Source of the DNA: Fragilariopsis cylindrus CCMP1102
Taxonomy: Eukaryota; Bacillariophyta; Bacillariophyceae; Bacillariales; Bacillariaceae
Length of the DNA stretch: 64,000 nt
Assembly (NCBI GenBank): GCA_900095095.1
Contig: FMBT01000297.1
Span: 665,290-729,289 of the forward strand
Direction: 5' to 3'
The position numbers and the translations under genes are program-made. Positions 46,191 to 56,596 of the stretch are shown piece by piece (the stretch's first letter is position 1; each line of letters opens with the position of its first letter). The notes beneath the pieces are model-generated. The model was given only the letters and a program-made list of their open reading frames with translations, did no database searches and was not told where the DNA came from.

Positions 46191-46724
46191 ATTTTTTCCT
46201 TATAAGTTATGCATAAATTTAAAGATATGAAATAAAAACGATACTTCCGAACCCTTTACTTTGAATGGCGAGTCTACCTTCTAGTTGGTCTTTGTTATGC
46301 TATAAATTTTCTTCCATGCTTTGTTAGGAAGTCAATAATGAAGGCAGGTAATGCACATTTGTTTTTACTTGTACAGCTAGATCACAAAGATGGTGGTAAC
46401 TGCGGTATCTTTCTTCGCGTCGCTACATAATAATAAATTTCTGAGAGTGAGTTTATTCTTTTCTATTATTGTATACCACTTTTTAATGCGAGAAGTCGCT
46501 TATTCTATGTTCGTTGGAAGTTCATCCATTTCTCTAATCATCGTCAGGTTAAGTAAGCCTTCCGTGTATTTTTATGAGATCTTAAATTTGAGTCTCCAAA
46601 CTTCAGTTGTTTTTCATTATTGTTTTTAATGTTTGCATTCGATTTTGATTCGGTACATGTCACGTGGTCATATCCTACATCCTATCTTTTCAGTTGATTC
46701 TCCTACAATTGTATATGTGATGGT
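46191..46724. other. Intergenic region between convergent genes
   Basis: Just over 500 bp of AT-rich DNA between the ends of GPAA1 and the next minus-strand gene. Open frames here show no protein-like features. Confidence 0.55.
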
Positions 46725-47762
46725 TCATTCATCAAAGAATCCGTCAACGATTGGACCAGTTTTTAGCTTGCGCATAGACGCAAAGTCTTTAATGGAAAGT
46801 GGTGGAACACCAGAACTAACACTTGATTTTGAGTAGGCTTCATACTCTCTGTTAATTCCTGGACTGGTAAAATTGGTTTTACGACGAGTTCGTGTAATCT
46901 TGCTAGTTTTAACAGGTGATAATGCTGAGTCCAACGTGAGTTGTTGTGTCTCGTCAAGGCGATTGAAATACTCCCGGGCACGATCAAGTTGACCAGAGGA
47001 TGACCGCTTCTTTGGTCGCCGACGAGTTTTACCGGCTTTATTGTTTTCGATTCTGATAGAATCCGCGAATTCCAAAGATACCCTACGAGATTCTTGATGG
47101 GTGTTTGTTGTTGTTGTTGTTGCTGCTGCTGTCGATGTTGTTGTTGCTGTTGTTGTCATAGGTGTCTCGTCTTGTTGTTCGTCTTTTTCTTCTTCTTTCC
47201 TACCATCGGCGTCGACTTCACAAACTTCTTGTGATAGAGCCAAAGACAGTGGTCGTTGATGACGACTTCGGTTACCAAACGTCTTTACTCTTTTTCGGGT
47301 GGTGGGAATGGGGAATGTGTCCATATTTATTTTGTTGTCGTTGTCATTGTCATTCACTTTAACTTCTTCGTCCATTACTTCACAGTAACCAGACACGGTA
47401 GATGTGTCGCCATCGCGTGTTGTTTCGTTGTTGCCATCACTATGAGGACGACGATAATAGATTGGTCTACACAGTTCATCATCCCAACCAACGACGATAC
47501 CGGCACACACCTTGTCAGTACTCGACGACACGTCGACGATGGGGATCGTCTTGGTAATTTTACTCTTCCTCTGTTTTTCAATATTGTGTATATCAATTGA
47601 AGAATCATTCTTTTTACTTCTATTATTAGTTTGTTCTTCTTCTTCGTTCGCTTCTCTCACTGGAACTTTCGTTGTTGCTGATGTTTTCCTCCAAAATATT
47701 CCAAGAGTCTGACCTCCAAAAGATTTTCGTCGCAATGGCAACGGCCTTGTGCATTTGAGCAT
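46725..47762 (-). CDS. Unknown, largely disordered nuclear-type protein
   Basis: A 345-residue intact frame starts at the ATG at 47762. I do not recognise it. Residues 1-70 are basic with a KSFGGQTLG segment. Around residue 85-105 there is VCAGIVVGWDDELCRPIYYR, the only part that looks folded. The middle is Asp/Asn- and Thr/Ala-rich. Near the C-terminus, KTRRRPKKR is a likely nuclear localisation signal, followed by AREYFNRLDETQQLTLD and a final conserved-looking SIKDFASMRKLKTGP. Basic patches and a short C-terminal motif suggest a chromatin or cell-cycle adaptor, but this is a guess. The gene has no intron. Confidence 0.65.
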   Translation of the reverse strand: MLKCTRPLPLRRKSFGGQTLGIFWRKTSATTKVPVREANEEEEQTNNRSKKNDSSIDIHNIEKQRKSKITKTIPIVDVSSSTDKVCAGIVVGWDDELCRPIYYRRPHSDGNNETTRDGDTSTVSGYCEVMDEEVKVNDNDNDNKINMDTFPIPTTRKRVKTFGNRSRHQRPLSLALSQEVCEVDADGRKEEEKDEQQDETPMTTTATTTSTAAATTTTTNTHQESRRVSLEFADSIRIENNKAGKTRRRPKKRSSSGQLDRAREYFNRLDETQQLTLDSALSPVKTSKITRTRRKTNFTSPGINREYEAYSKSSVSSGVPPLSIKDFASMRKLKTGPIVDGFFDE

Positions 47763-48613
47763 GATGTATGTTGGTTCTATCTACTACGTTGTTTTGATTG
47801 TTCGATGGTTGGTGAATTTTTTATGTGATGCAAACAACAATCAGTATATTGTGTCAAGTCAAATAAAACACAAAAAGAAGTGATCCTACGTATCAAACAA
47901 TTTGTTTCTTCACCGTTTGGAAGTTATTTAAAAATTAAAAAATTATAAAAAATTCTGGCGCGGTCATTATTAATATGTACTTTTAGTAGGTATGAATAGG
48001 TATGAATCATATGCTTCCGTGCTGTTCGGCGCTGGCGAAGAAAAAAGAGAGGACAGCGAGCACAAGCCACGCCTTTTTTCCCTTTCGTGTAAAGTACGCA
48101 TTACTTTTATGTAAGCAAAATCACACGAGCAAAATTATTTTGTTTGCTTTTGCAAAACAAAGAACAAACAACAACACTTTCAACGCTCTTCACGCCTTAA
48201 TTTCAGTCAACAATTCATTAATCGGAGGGAGTCACAAGCATTTCAATCACCGTTCATTCACTTCTCTTTGATTGATTCACTTCTTTATTCCATTCATTCA
48301 CTAAAAGCTCTTTTAATCAATAGTCCTTCTCGTTTCAATCATACCAACCTGAATCACATTTGAAACATACTATTGCAATTCAATCATCAATCAAGTGTGA
48401 GTGGTCTGATATGTGATGTTATCTAAAGAACCGTTTGTGTATCTTGCTTTTTTGGTTTGAAAATGAGATGTGTTTATCTTACGATGAATTATATGAATGC
48501 GTAACTCACAATTACGTTGTGTGTTGTTTAACTTTATCTTAATTTGTTTCTGTAATGTGATGTGATGTGATGTGATGTGATATGTTAGTACCAAAAGGAA
48601 ACAAACAAACAAC
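47763..48613. promoter_or_regulatory. Divergent promoter region with GATGT repeats
   Basis: An 850-bp spacer between two genes read outward. Tandem GTGAT units lie at 48556-48582, just upstream of the DUF6824 gene ATG, and TTCATTCA-like repeats at 48250-48310. No gene is seen. Confidence 0.45.
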
Positions 48614-51284
48614 ATGTCGGAACCCGCAGCAGTTGTTGCCACAACGGAAACTTCAGAAGCGATAGCCGCAGCAGCAGTTGCCACAACGGAAACTTCAGAA
48701 GCGATAGCAGCAGCGGCAGCGGCATTAACTGATGTTACGGCAACAGCGGTAGCAGTAACGGCGGTTCCAGTAGCTGTTGCAGCCACTACAAATGATCCTG
48801 TCGTAGCAGCCGCAGCGTCCGCTCCAATCGTAATGAATGAACCAACCAAGATTATCCCGGCTATTGCACTTCCAGTCCCGAAGAGAGATCCGAATGTTCC
48901 ATCACAACGCGATGTAATCGTTAGCTCCGATAATCATAGAGGAACCATGTTACTTCACGACTTGGTTCGACTCCATTACTTCCTTTGGAGGAAGGAGAAG
49001 ACTGATGCTGCATCAGATGAAAGCAAAGTCGCTGCAAAGGAGGGGGAGGAGGCAGTAGAAAAGAAACCAGAGCCAACTACTAAGGTAGAACCTCCAACGG
49101 ATCCCAAAGACGTTGAAGAATTGGCCACTCATTTGGCTCAACTCTTTGCGAAGGGAAAACCATACGAATTGTCTGGACTTAAGGACGTTCCTACACCATT
49201 CTTCAAAGGTGAAGGTTTCTTTTTCGAAAATGTTTCTTCTTCTGAAGAGGAAGAACCAAAATGGAACCGCCTTGACGAAGATGGAGCCAAGGGGTACGTG
49301 TCTTCACTTATCCTATCATTGTTTGGGGAGCTATGTAATAGCGAATGCAATGATGGTGATGATAATGGTGATGCTGCAGGAATCACCGAACTCGTTACCA
49401 ACATCTTTGTAAACTCAAAAGTACAAAAGCCAGAAGTTGAAACCAAGTCATCTCCTCGTCCATGTGACGTTCTATTTCTGCCCGCAGATTCGACTTTGGA
49501 GGATAATTTGACCTACGAACCACATCAAAGTGGGAATAAGCACTTGCTCTTTTTGGCCTCTCAGTACGTATCGGTCAAAACTAAAGAATCTGCATCCCGT
49601 ATCAAGGCCGCTTTGGCACTAATTACCTCTAAGGTACAGGGAAGTAGCGGAGGCGGAACGGATTTGGTCGATACGGATCCACGGTATGTTATCCAACGTA
49701 CGGTCGACGGTCAAAATTCATGGAGTGAAATGGCACGCAATGAGATTGCTGAATTTGCTACTATCTTTGTTTTTGAAATATACCTCGAAAAACGTATCTA
49801 CGAAGAAACTGTAATTTCTCCAAACAACCTAGAAGCAACAGCGAATGTTACACCCAATTCATTACAGCCGACAATGAATGATCTTCTTTCTCCTTCTACT
49901 GCCAATATACCATCCACTGAACCTATTCCAGCTCCTACGACACATGATGTTTTGTTTGGAAGAGGGTACGTGCAGTTTTGTTTTGTGTTCTATGTGTATT
50001 ATATACTGAACAATGTATTCATATGTGCTTACACAAATCTTATTTCGTTTTTCACTTTTGCTAATCAAAACAGTGGTATGACGAATGGACATGGTGGAAA
50101 CCGTCGATTCCGTGATATTATTGCATTGCATCGTCCGGACTATGTACAGGCAACTAAAATGGATAAACCCAACGTAGCACGAAAGATTGTTAGAGCGATT
50201 CGCTCAGGAAATCCCCCAGGTAGATTCCTAAGGAAAGGACCAGACAATAATTGGAGGGATGTTGGGGACAAAGTTGCTGCCGAGAAAACATCACAGGGGT
50301 TGCGGGAGCGTTCCAACGCTGAAAAACGGCAGCGATCGGCTCAGCGAGAATCTCTCCGAATCGGTCGCGAAGGAGCTGCGGTGACGGCAGCAGCAGTAGA
50401 ACCTGATTCCAAGAAGATAAAGCTGGATGGTGCAGCGTTATCGATCAGCGCCGATGGTATTATCCCAGCGAGTATGAACGTTAAGAAGGTTACAAATAGC
50501 GTCAAAAAAATCAAAAAGGGAACAGATGAAGAATCTGAAACTCCAACAGAGTCTCTCCCTGCAAATGCTGTTGATAAGGATGGAAATGTACTTGTGACTG
50601 ATCATGGTATGTTGGACAGAATCGCCTTACATTTGAATATTAAATATAGAGTTGGATCAGCCCCAAAACACTCACAAATCCTTTCTTTCTTTTCCTAAAC
50701 TTTGATTAGATATTCTTTGCGGTCGAGGTGGATTAACAAATCACCACAAAGGAAACAAACGATTTCGAGACATTGTTGCATTGCATCGTCCCGATTACGT
50801 GCGAGCTCCAAAGATTCAGAAACCATCTGTGGCGAGGGTGATTGTTCGGGCCATTAGGAATGGTGACCCGCCAGGTAGATTCCTAAAAAAAGATTCCGCG
50901 ACAGGCAAGTGGTACGACATCGGTGACAAGAAAGCCGCAGAAAAGACGTCTCAAGCTTTACGGGAAAAGTCTGACGAAGAAAAGGGCGAAGAGTCTAAAA
51001 TTCCAGCAGGCTTCGCAAGTCCCACTCTTATTGTTCCAACAGCAGCAACTGCAGCTGCCGCTGCTGCCACAAATGTTGATGCCGCACTTACCAACGCTGA
51101 TTTTACCGACGCAGCGGTTTCAGCTGCTGCTGCCGCAACAAGGGCGTTGTCGAATGATACTGAACAAATCAAGGCAGAAGCGGATGTAAAGGAAGATGAA
51201 ACCAAGGGGGAATCATCGACGGCGGGAGATGTAGTTATGGATGATCCAGTCAAAGAAGAAGAACCAACCCACATCGCAGTATAG
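48614..51284 (+). CDS. Protein with two DUF6824 domains, three exons
   Basis: Exons 48614-49965, 50074-50606 and 50710-51284 encode 819 residues; introns are 108 and 103 nt. DUF6824 is a conserved domain expanded in diatoms; its function is not established, though many members look nuclear. Both introns interrupt the opening DVLFGRGG-type motif of a domain: splicing restores DVLFGRGGMTNGHGGNRRF in the first and DILCGRGGLTNHHKGN in the second. Each domain continues with LHRPDYV, VARxIVRAIR, PPGRFL and GDKxAAEKTSQxLRE. Residues 1-90 are Ala/Thr/Val-rich with a tandem VATTETSEAIAAAA. Around residues 100-127, DVIVSSDNHRGTMLLHDLV resembles a degenerate third start motif. The second domain is followed by another Ala-rich stretch. 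Retained first intron stays in frame but adds hydrophobic residues. Confidence 0.9.
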
Positions 51285-51731
51285 GGTCCGGTATCGTCTT
51301 TAACGCTTTTCGTAAATTAATTAACCTGTATAATTATCCATTTTACTAATATATTTAATATAACCACTTTTACATTTACATTAAACTTTATGACATCACC
51401 ACTATTATGTTGAGGATATTATTTCTGCTTTGTGATCGCTTTGCGTATTATAGTGAAGGAGAAACGGTGCAGTAACTTTATCATAACTCATCAACTAAGT
51501 GGGTGACATCTCCTCGACTTTAATGAGTTAGTCTACTCGTTGCTAGCTACTAGAGTAGAAAGAATACTACTGAACCTTTTCATTCATTAATTAAAATTTT
51601 CTTTACTAATAATTTGAAAATTTCCTTAGATATTTATGTATTCAATGACTGGTATTCGTTATGCTTGGCAAAAAACTCGTTACTCCAGTTGTGCTTAGTA
51701 GGTATAGTGCGTTTCATTTTCGTATTCGGAG
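51285..51731. other. Intergenic region between convergent genes
   Basis: About 450 bp of AT-rich DNA. No gene or clear signal is seen. Confidence 0.6.
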
Positions 51732-52309
51732 TTAGTTTTCTATGCAGAGGAGAGGCACAAAATCAAACATCATGCCATCGTCCTCGGTCAGAAGCAAGGC
51801 ATCCATTTCTTCACTGGATGATCCTATCATCTCTGCTACATCATTATTATCAGATGATGCAACAAACGTGTCCATTAAGAAATCAGCCATTGTAGTGTCA
51901 TCAACTTCGTCTTCATCGTTGATATCTTTCACGTTGTAGGCACATTCGATTAGAGGATCGTGTGCCTTCATAATCATCGTCGTCATCGTATCATTGTTCG
52001 CTGTTGTATCAGGAATATCATCCAAGAACAGTGGTTGATCCGATTCAAGCGTTGTATCATCGTCGCTAGTACTGCTACTGCTGCTACTAGAGCCACAGTA
52101 CGACGAATGATCCGTTTCGTTCGGCAAAGAACGAGAAGAATAAGTACTCTTCAAAAAAATATTGTTTTTGACACCATCAGTGTCGTCATCAGAAACAACT
52201 GTGTCGTAAACACACGTAGAACCATTGTCCTTCTTTTCATGATCATCATTATTTTTATCATCGTTACTCTCATTCTTATTCTCATAGGCACCAGGAGAGA
52301 TCTTCGCTG
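51732..52309 (-). CDS. Acidic Ser/Asp-rich ORF, probably a 3' exon
   Basis: The minus-strand frame is open from about 52312 to a stop at 51732 and encodes some 190 residues. These are rich in Asp, Glu, Ser and Asn, with a short LFLDDIPDTT and a C-terminal DALLLTEDDGMMFDFVP that could be an activation-type acidic motif. There is no ATG in the first 50 codons. A good acceptor (TTCCAG at 52310-52315, minus strand) stands at its head, so this may be the last exon of a gene whose first exon I cannot identify. It is directly downstream of the bZIP gene at 52424-53365 and might belong to a longer form of it. No family is recognised. Confidence 0.35.
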
Positions 52310-52423
52310 CTGGAAGTTATTATAAAGTTAACATAAATAAATTTCACACTACGTTACTGTTGTAAAACAGTTCTTGCTGTAGTATGAATTATGTTAAGCT
52401 ATTGGGGGTTTGATGGGATACTC

Positions 52424-53365
52424 TTAGACGCAAGCAATAGGTCGAGAGATCATAGTATCAATTATGTGCTGTGATTGAGAATTAGTAGAGGTAGGATGAT
52501 GATCGCAATGATGATCATGGTCGGAAAGAGGATGGTTGTTCGGTGTGTTCTTGTCTTGGTTGTTACTGATTTGGACTGATGATGGTTGTCTACGTTGTAT
52601 TTTTTCTTGTTGAACTTTTTCTTCTTGAGTTTGAGGAATCGGGGAGGTAGGTGGCGATACGGTCTGAACCGGCATCAACATAACTTCGCGAACGGGAGAA
52701 CATGGTCTTGAAACAGAGAAAGTACCAGGCGACGATGACGACATCGTTTTCTTGATTTCTTCTAAATCTTGACGTAAAGCAGTGGAAGGCGAAGGAGTAG
52801 TAGCAATTTGCTGATGCTGTGGTTCGTAGTTTCCTTCTAAATCAAGAATGTATTGAAGAGCTGCAGTGTACTTAGCCGTCATATTGTCTACTTTGGTTTG
52901 AAGTGACTCTATAGATTCACGATTCTTTTTTCGTGATGCTGCAGCACTTTCACGATTACGAACACGTCGTGCTTCCTTCCTCCAGGCCTTCAGTTCATCT
53001 TTGTTCAGAGTAACTCCTGGGTCATAACGAGATTGTTTTTTAATTCCTGTGATATGTGGTTTCTGCTTCTTCGGTGGTGTTTGTTGCACATCATCATCTT
53101 CTTCGGCAACCACTTCTTCGCAATTAGAAGTGGCGGAGGAAACAAATATCGGCGTATCTTCTTCTACATCATCTTCTTGGAGAGCAGAGAGTGATCGCTT
53201 TGAATTCTTTGCACTGGTCTTTATCTCTTCTTCGTTGTCAGCGAAAGAAGAGATAGTTGCGGAGGAGGAGGTGGAAGCAGAAGACGATCGCTGCCTATTC
53301 CTCCTCATAGCAATTCGATGTTTACGAGCCAAAGCCGCTTCACTCATGCTCTCTAGTGTCGCCAT
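52424..53365 (-). CDS. bZIP transcription factor (copy 1)
   Basis: This intact 313-residue bZIP protein starts at the ATG at 53365. The basic region (residues 125-150) reads EARRVRNRESAAASRKKN, with the Asn-x-x-Ala-Ala-x-x-Ser/Arg core that contacts DNA. The leucine zipper follows (residues 150-178). It is short, with heptad positions occupied by Leu, Val, Met and Leu. RYDPGVTLNKDEL just before the basic region is shared with the bZIP at 54048. The N-terminus is Ser/Glu-rich with Lys-Lys-Gln-Lys patches. The C-terminal 130 residues are Pro/Ser/Gln/His-rich, a common activation or regulatory type. The two bZIP genes are divergently transcribed from a 682-bp spacer, suggesting an inverted duplication. 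Targets are unknown; ACGT-type sites would be expected. Confidence 0.93.
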   Translation of the reverse strand: MATLESMSEAALARKHRIAMRRNRQRSSSASTSSSATISSFADNEEEIKTSAKNSKRSLSALQEDDVEEDTPIFVSSATSNCEEVVAEEDDDVQQTPPKKQKPHITGIKKQSRYDPGVTLNKDELKAWRKEARRVRNRESAAASRKKNRESIESLQTKVDNMTAKYTAALQYILDLEGNYEPQHQQIATTPSPSTALRQDLEEIKKTMSSSSPGTFSVSRPCSPVREVMLMPVQTVSPPTSPIPQTQEEKVQQEKIQRRQPSSVQISNNQDKNTPNNHPLSDHDHHCDHHPTSTNSQSQHIIDTMISRPIACV

Positions 53366-54047
53366 GTCCTTGTAAGATGTATAGTAGTAGTGTAGTAGTA
53401 GTAGTACTATGATATAGCCGATAGTGTGAACCTTAAGATGATGTTATGTTGTTAATGACTCTTTGATTACAAATCGAAATTTACGCTAGGTATTTCGTTT
53501 TGTGAAAAAACTGCTGGCCATTTAAAAATTCGCGACGCCTCTACGCAAGCGCGATCTAACCCGAAAGGAAGCAAAAATGCATTCTACAATTCTTTTCTTT
53601 TGAAACTTGCGCCAAAAGCGACTCGATAGGGCCCACGATCCAAAATTGTCAGGTGGAACTTTTCAGGAGAGATATTAAGGTTGGGAATAGAAGATGACAG
53701 ACAGACCGTCAAAACACTCTACAGAGTTAAGGATAAAAGATGAAAGACAGACCGCCACGCGGAAGTAATTTCGAATTCAGTTCCACGTGAAAGGACTTTA
53801 TTCTGTAACGACAAAGTACGAATTTTTCTACGACTCTTCAAGGCGATCGCATTGCGAAAGATCAAAAAAAGAACGCAATCACATGCTTGTTTTCTAAAAA
53901 AACTGCAATTATTGATGTTGTAATAGAATCAATCAATAGTATCGTAGGGAAGACCCTGGCAAAAGAAGCGCACCGTATATCCCGGCATCGAAACTTCTCC
54001 TGCAAAAAGAGTACCAGTAGAATAACTTATCAAGGCAAACGCAAGCG
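53366..54047. promoter_or_regulatory. Shared divergent promoter of the two bZIP genes
   Basis: This 682-bp spacer holds a 20-bp element twice, at 53691-53710 and 53737-53756 (AAGATGACAGACAGACCGTC, two mismatches in the second copy), 46 bp apart, and the similarity extends about 14 bp upstream. Such a pair is a good candidate for a regulatory site. A GTAGTA run (53385-53405) lies near copy 1. The central part (53500-53850) is more GC-rich than most spacers in the window. Confidence 0.5.
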
Positions 54048-54791
54048 ATGACACCAATGTCGAATGATCCTGCGGAAGCACGGAAACGCCGAAAAGAAAT
54101 CATACAATCTCAACGATCTGAGAATGAATCAACGACCGGTGGAACAGCAGCAGGGTCTACTTCCAACATTTCTACTCTAACATCAGCTGCATCATCTACG
54201 TCAATGAATGGGGGAAATGGGGCTGATTCAGAAATTAATACAACGGTCGTTGCCAACGGCGGGACTGATAAGAAACCACCAAAAAAACGGAAGGTGGCTT
54301 CTTCGCATTCGGGAGAACCCTCCTCCTCTTCGAAGAAAAACGGCAGCAACAGCAACAACAAAAACAAGTCTTCTTCTCCACCTGATGAGGCAATCGGTCA
54401 CGATGATGATGACGATGACGAAAACAAGAAAAAAACACAGATTCGATACGATCCTGAGGTACCTATGACTAAGGATCAGCTCGCAGCCTGGCGAAGGGAA
54501 GCTAGACGTGTTCGGAATCGTGAAAGTGCTGCTGCTAGTCGACAACGGATTAGGAATCGTATCTCTGAACTAGAAGATGAAGTTGGAGAATGGAAAGATA
54601 AGTATAATCATGCGATCTTACGACTGGATGCTCTTGAAAAATGTATCAAAGGAAACAATGGAGGTGCGCAACAACAACAAGCGCAAGCGCAGCCAGAACC
54701 GCCGCCACCACAGCAGGAACAGCCGGCGACCGCATCCGGAGGGACTAGCAGCTCAACTACTACTACCGCTGCTATTACTAAGGAGGTATAG
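54048..54791 (+). CDS. bZIP transcription factor (copy 2)
   Basis: This 247-residue bZIP protein starts at the ATG at 54048. The basic region (residues 150-170) reads EARRVRNRESAAASRQRI and is followed by a zipper ISELEDEVGEWKDKYNHAI and LDALEKCI with regular heptads. The preceding RYDPEVPMTKDQLAAW matches the neighbouring bZIP (RYDPGVTLNKDELKAW), so the two are paralogs. The N-terminus is Ser/Gly/Asn-rich with PPKKRKV, a classic nuclear localisation signal. Residues 118-126 are acidic. The C-terminus is Gln/Pro and Ser/Thr-rich. No intron is present. It is more compact than copy 1 and lacks its long Pro/His tail. Confidence 0.94.
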   Translation: MTPMSNDPAEARKRRKEIIQSQRSENESTTGGTAAGSTSNISTLTSAASSTSMNGGNGADSEINTTVVANGGTDKKPPKKRKVASSHSGEPSSSSKKNGSNSNNKNKSSSPPDEAIGHDDDDDDENKKKTQIRYDPEVPMTKDQLAAWRREARRVRNRESAAASRQRIRNRISELEDEVGEWKDKYNHAILRLDALEKCIKGNNGGAQQQQAQAQPEPPPPQQEQPATASGGTSSSTTTTAAITKEV

Positions 54792-56218
54792 AAGTATTAA
54801 AACTCATACGGTCGTTGATTTGGGGGGCTTACTATAACGTGTGATGATATTGTTGTATTAAATAATGGAGAATGGAGAATGGAGAACCAAAAGTGTTTCT
54901 TTTAGTGCACACATATTGGTTGGGAAACACAACAAGAAGATAGAGAGATTATTTGATATACCTGGGAAAGGAAGGACAATATGTTTTGTATATGTAAAAA
55001 GAAGAACATATCTGACAAGCCAATATTTGAAAATAATTTTTATTTTATGTACACTAATTAATAATAATAATGTTTGATTTATATTCTGTAAATTGTATCT
55101 ATAATATAGATTCAAAAAAAAACCTTTTTGGTCTAGTACTGCTCACAACCTACTAGATAGCTACTATGATGTAATATATATTGGTGTGTTATCATAATGG
55201 ATAATGGCTAGATGGTGTGCTGGAAATATCATTTGTATTGCTGCAGGTAGGTACAATATGTAAATAGAAAAATAAGATCACATGGTGGTGTGTCAAATAA
55301 TGCATGAAAAATAGATTTTCTTACCACACTTACTACAGTATTCAGTACTTGTATTTACATGGTGACCCATCAATGAAACACTATACCTTTCAAGCAGCAA
55401 CAAATCAAATAGACATGTCAGAGAGGAATTTAAATCTATACAAATATTATATGTAGTGTACAGATGTAAGAAGAAAGAGGGAACTCAAGCAAGAAAAATG
55501 ACAGCCTGCCTTGTGGTGGGAAGAGGTGGGATGACACTTATTGCATTACAAATCAATTCTGCTATTACTTCTACTCAAACAGACAAAGAACAGGATGACA
55601 CAGAGGCAATATCAAAGATTTAGGGGGGGGGGGGGGGGGCTGGTTGAAGATTTACCCCACCTATTTGCCTGCTAGGTAGTGCAGTGGTCTCATGCCATAT
55701 TTTGCTGCAAGCATGTAGTAGAGATATCTTAGGGAAATTTACCTGAAGCAAAAATCAAATCAAACAACAACTAGAGGGCTTACTGTGTTCTGGACCCTAT
55801 CTGTAGTCTTTGATCCTGATGAATAAACCAAATAAAGAAAAATAATCATTAATTATGTCTCTTCTGATACCAAGATGTACTTATATAATGCACTGTATGT
55901 ACATTATTACCTTAGTAGTAATTAATATCCTGTTTATTTCAGATGCTAATTGAATCAGGCAACAACATTATGGTTTTTAAGGAAGAACACACACACACAC
56001 CGTCTGGACCAGACCGTCGTATGTATTGATCTACTACGCTCAACCACAAAACGATTTTTTTGAGTGAAATCTTTCGCAAGTTCGAAAGTAATATTTTTTT
56101 TCTCATTTCTCGTAAAAGAACATTTACCTTTGTCTCAATACCTTGTGTTGTCATAGTAGACAATCAATAGACACACACAAAGCAAATTTTTACCTCTTCT
56201 CTAAATAGTAAATTCATC
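54792..56218. other. Intergenic region with a G17 tract
   Basis: About 1.4 kb without an accepted gene. It contains a run of 17 G at 55623-55639 and a short CA run at 55988-56002. TACAGTA motifs are present near 55333. Confidence 0.55.
55623..55639 (+). repeat. G17 homopolymer
   Basis: Seventeen consecutive G in noncoding DNA. Like the G14 tract at 19163, its length may be inexact. Confidence 0.8.
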
Positions 56219-56596
56219 ATGGGTAACGGTCCATTAGCAAAGACAAAGGGACGGCGGAACAAGATCAAAAAGTACAAGAGGAGTATTAAACTCGGACGCC
56301 GCCCTAAAGACAGAGATGAAATTCAAACTCAAATAGAAAAGGCAGAAGAGGCAGGGAAACCTATTGCATTCGAATACGATGATGAATTACCCGGTGGTGG
56401 TCAGTATTACGCTATTGAGACTGGACAGCATTTTACGGATGCAAAGGCACTAGCCGATCATAAGAAAAGCCGTTATTACAAAAAACGAGCTAAGGAATTG
56501 AAAGAAGAAAAGTACACTCAAGAATCAGCGGAAATATATTCCGGCATGACAAAAGAAAAACTTCCACCAGCGCATCCTGTAGAATCAAATCTTTAA
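56219..56596 (+). CDS. Bud20/ZNF593-like protein lacking zinc ligands
   Basis: Bud20 (yeast) and ZNF593 (human) are small C2H2 zinc-finger proteins that ride on pre-60S ribosomes during export. This 125-residue frame has the family layout: a basic N-terminus with many Lys/Arg, DELPGGGQYY, then HFTDAKALADHKKS and KKRAKELKEEKYTQESAEIYSGM. In the family the finger reads Tyr-Cys-x-x-Cys and ends in Lys-x-His-Lys-Arg. Here both Cys are replaced (Ala and Thr) and the last His is Tyr; only the first His remains. Zinc binding should be lost. The rest of the domain is well kept, so this is not simple decay. It may be a diverged paralog or a case where the fold is held without metal. Confidence 0.75.
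   Translation: MGNGPLAKTKGRRNKIKKYKRSIKLGRRPKDRDEIQTQIEKAEEAGKPIAFEYDDELPGGGQYYAIETGQHFTDAKALADHKKSRYYKKRAKELKEEKYTQESAEIYSGMTKEKLPPAHPVESNL

Noticed and set aside
48391-48849. Minus-strand Ala/Val-rich frame at the start of the DUF6824 gene
   Set aside because: It is the antisense of the Ala/Thr/Val repeat at the N-terminus of the real gene.
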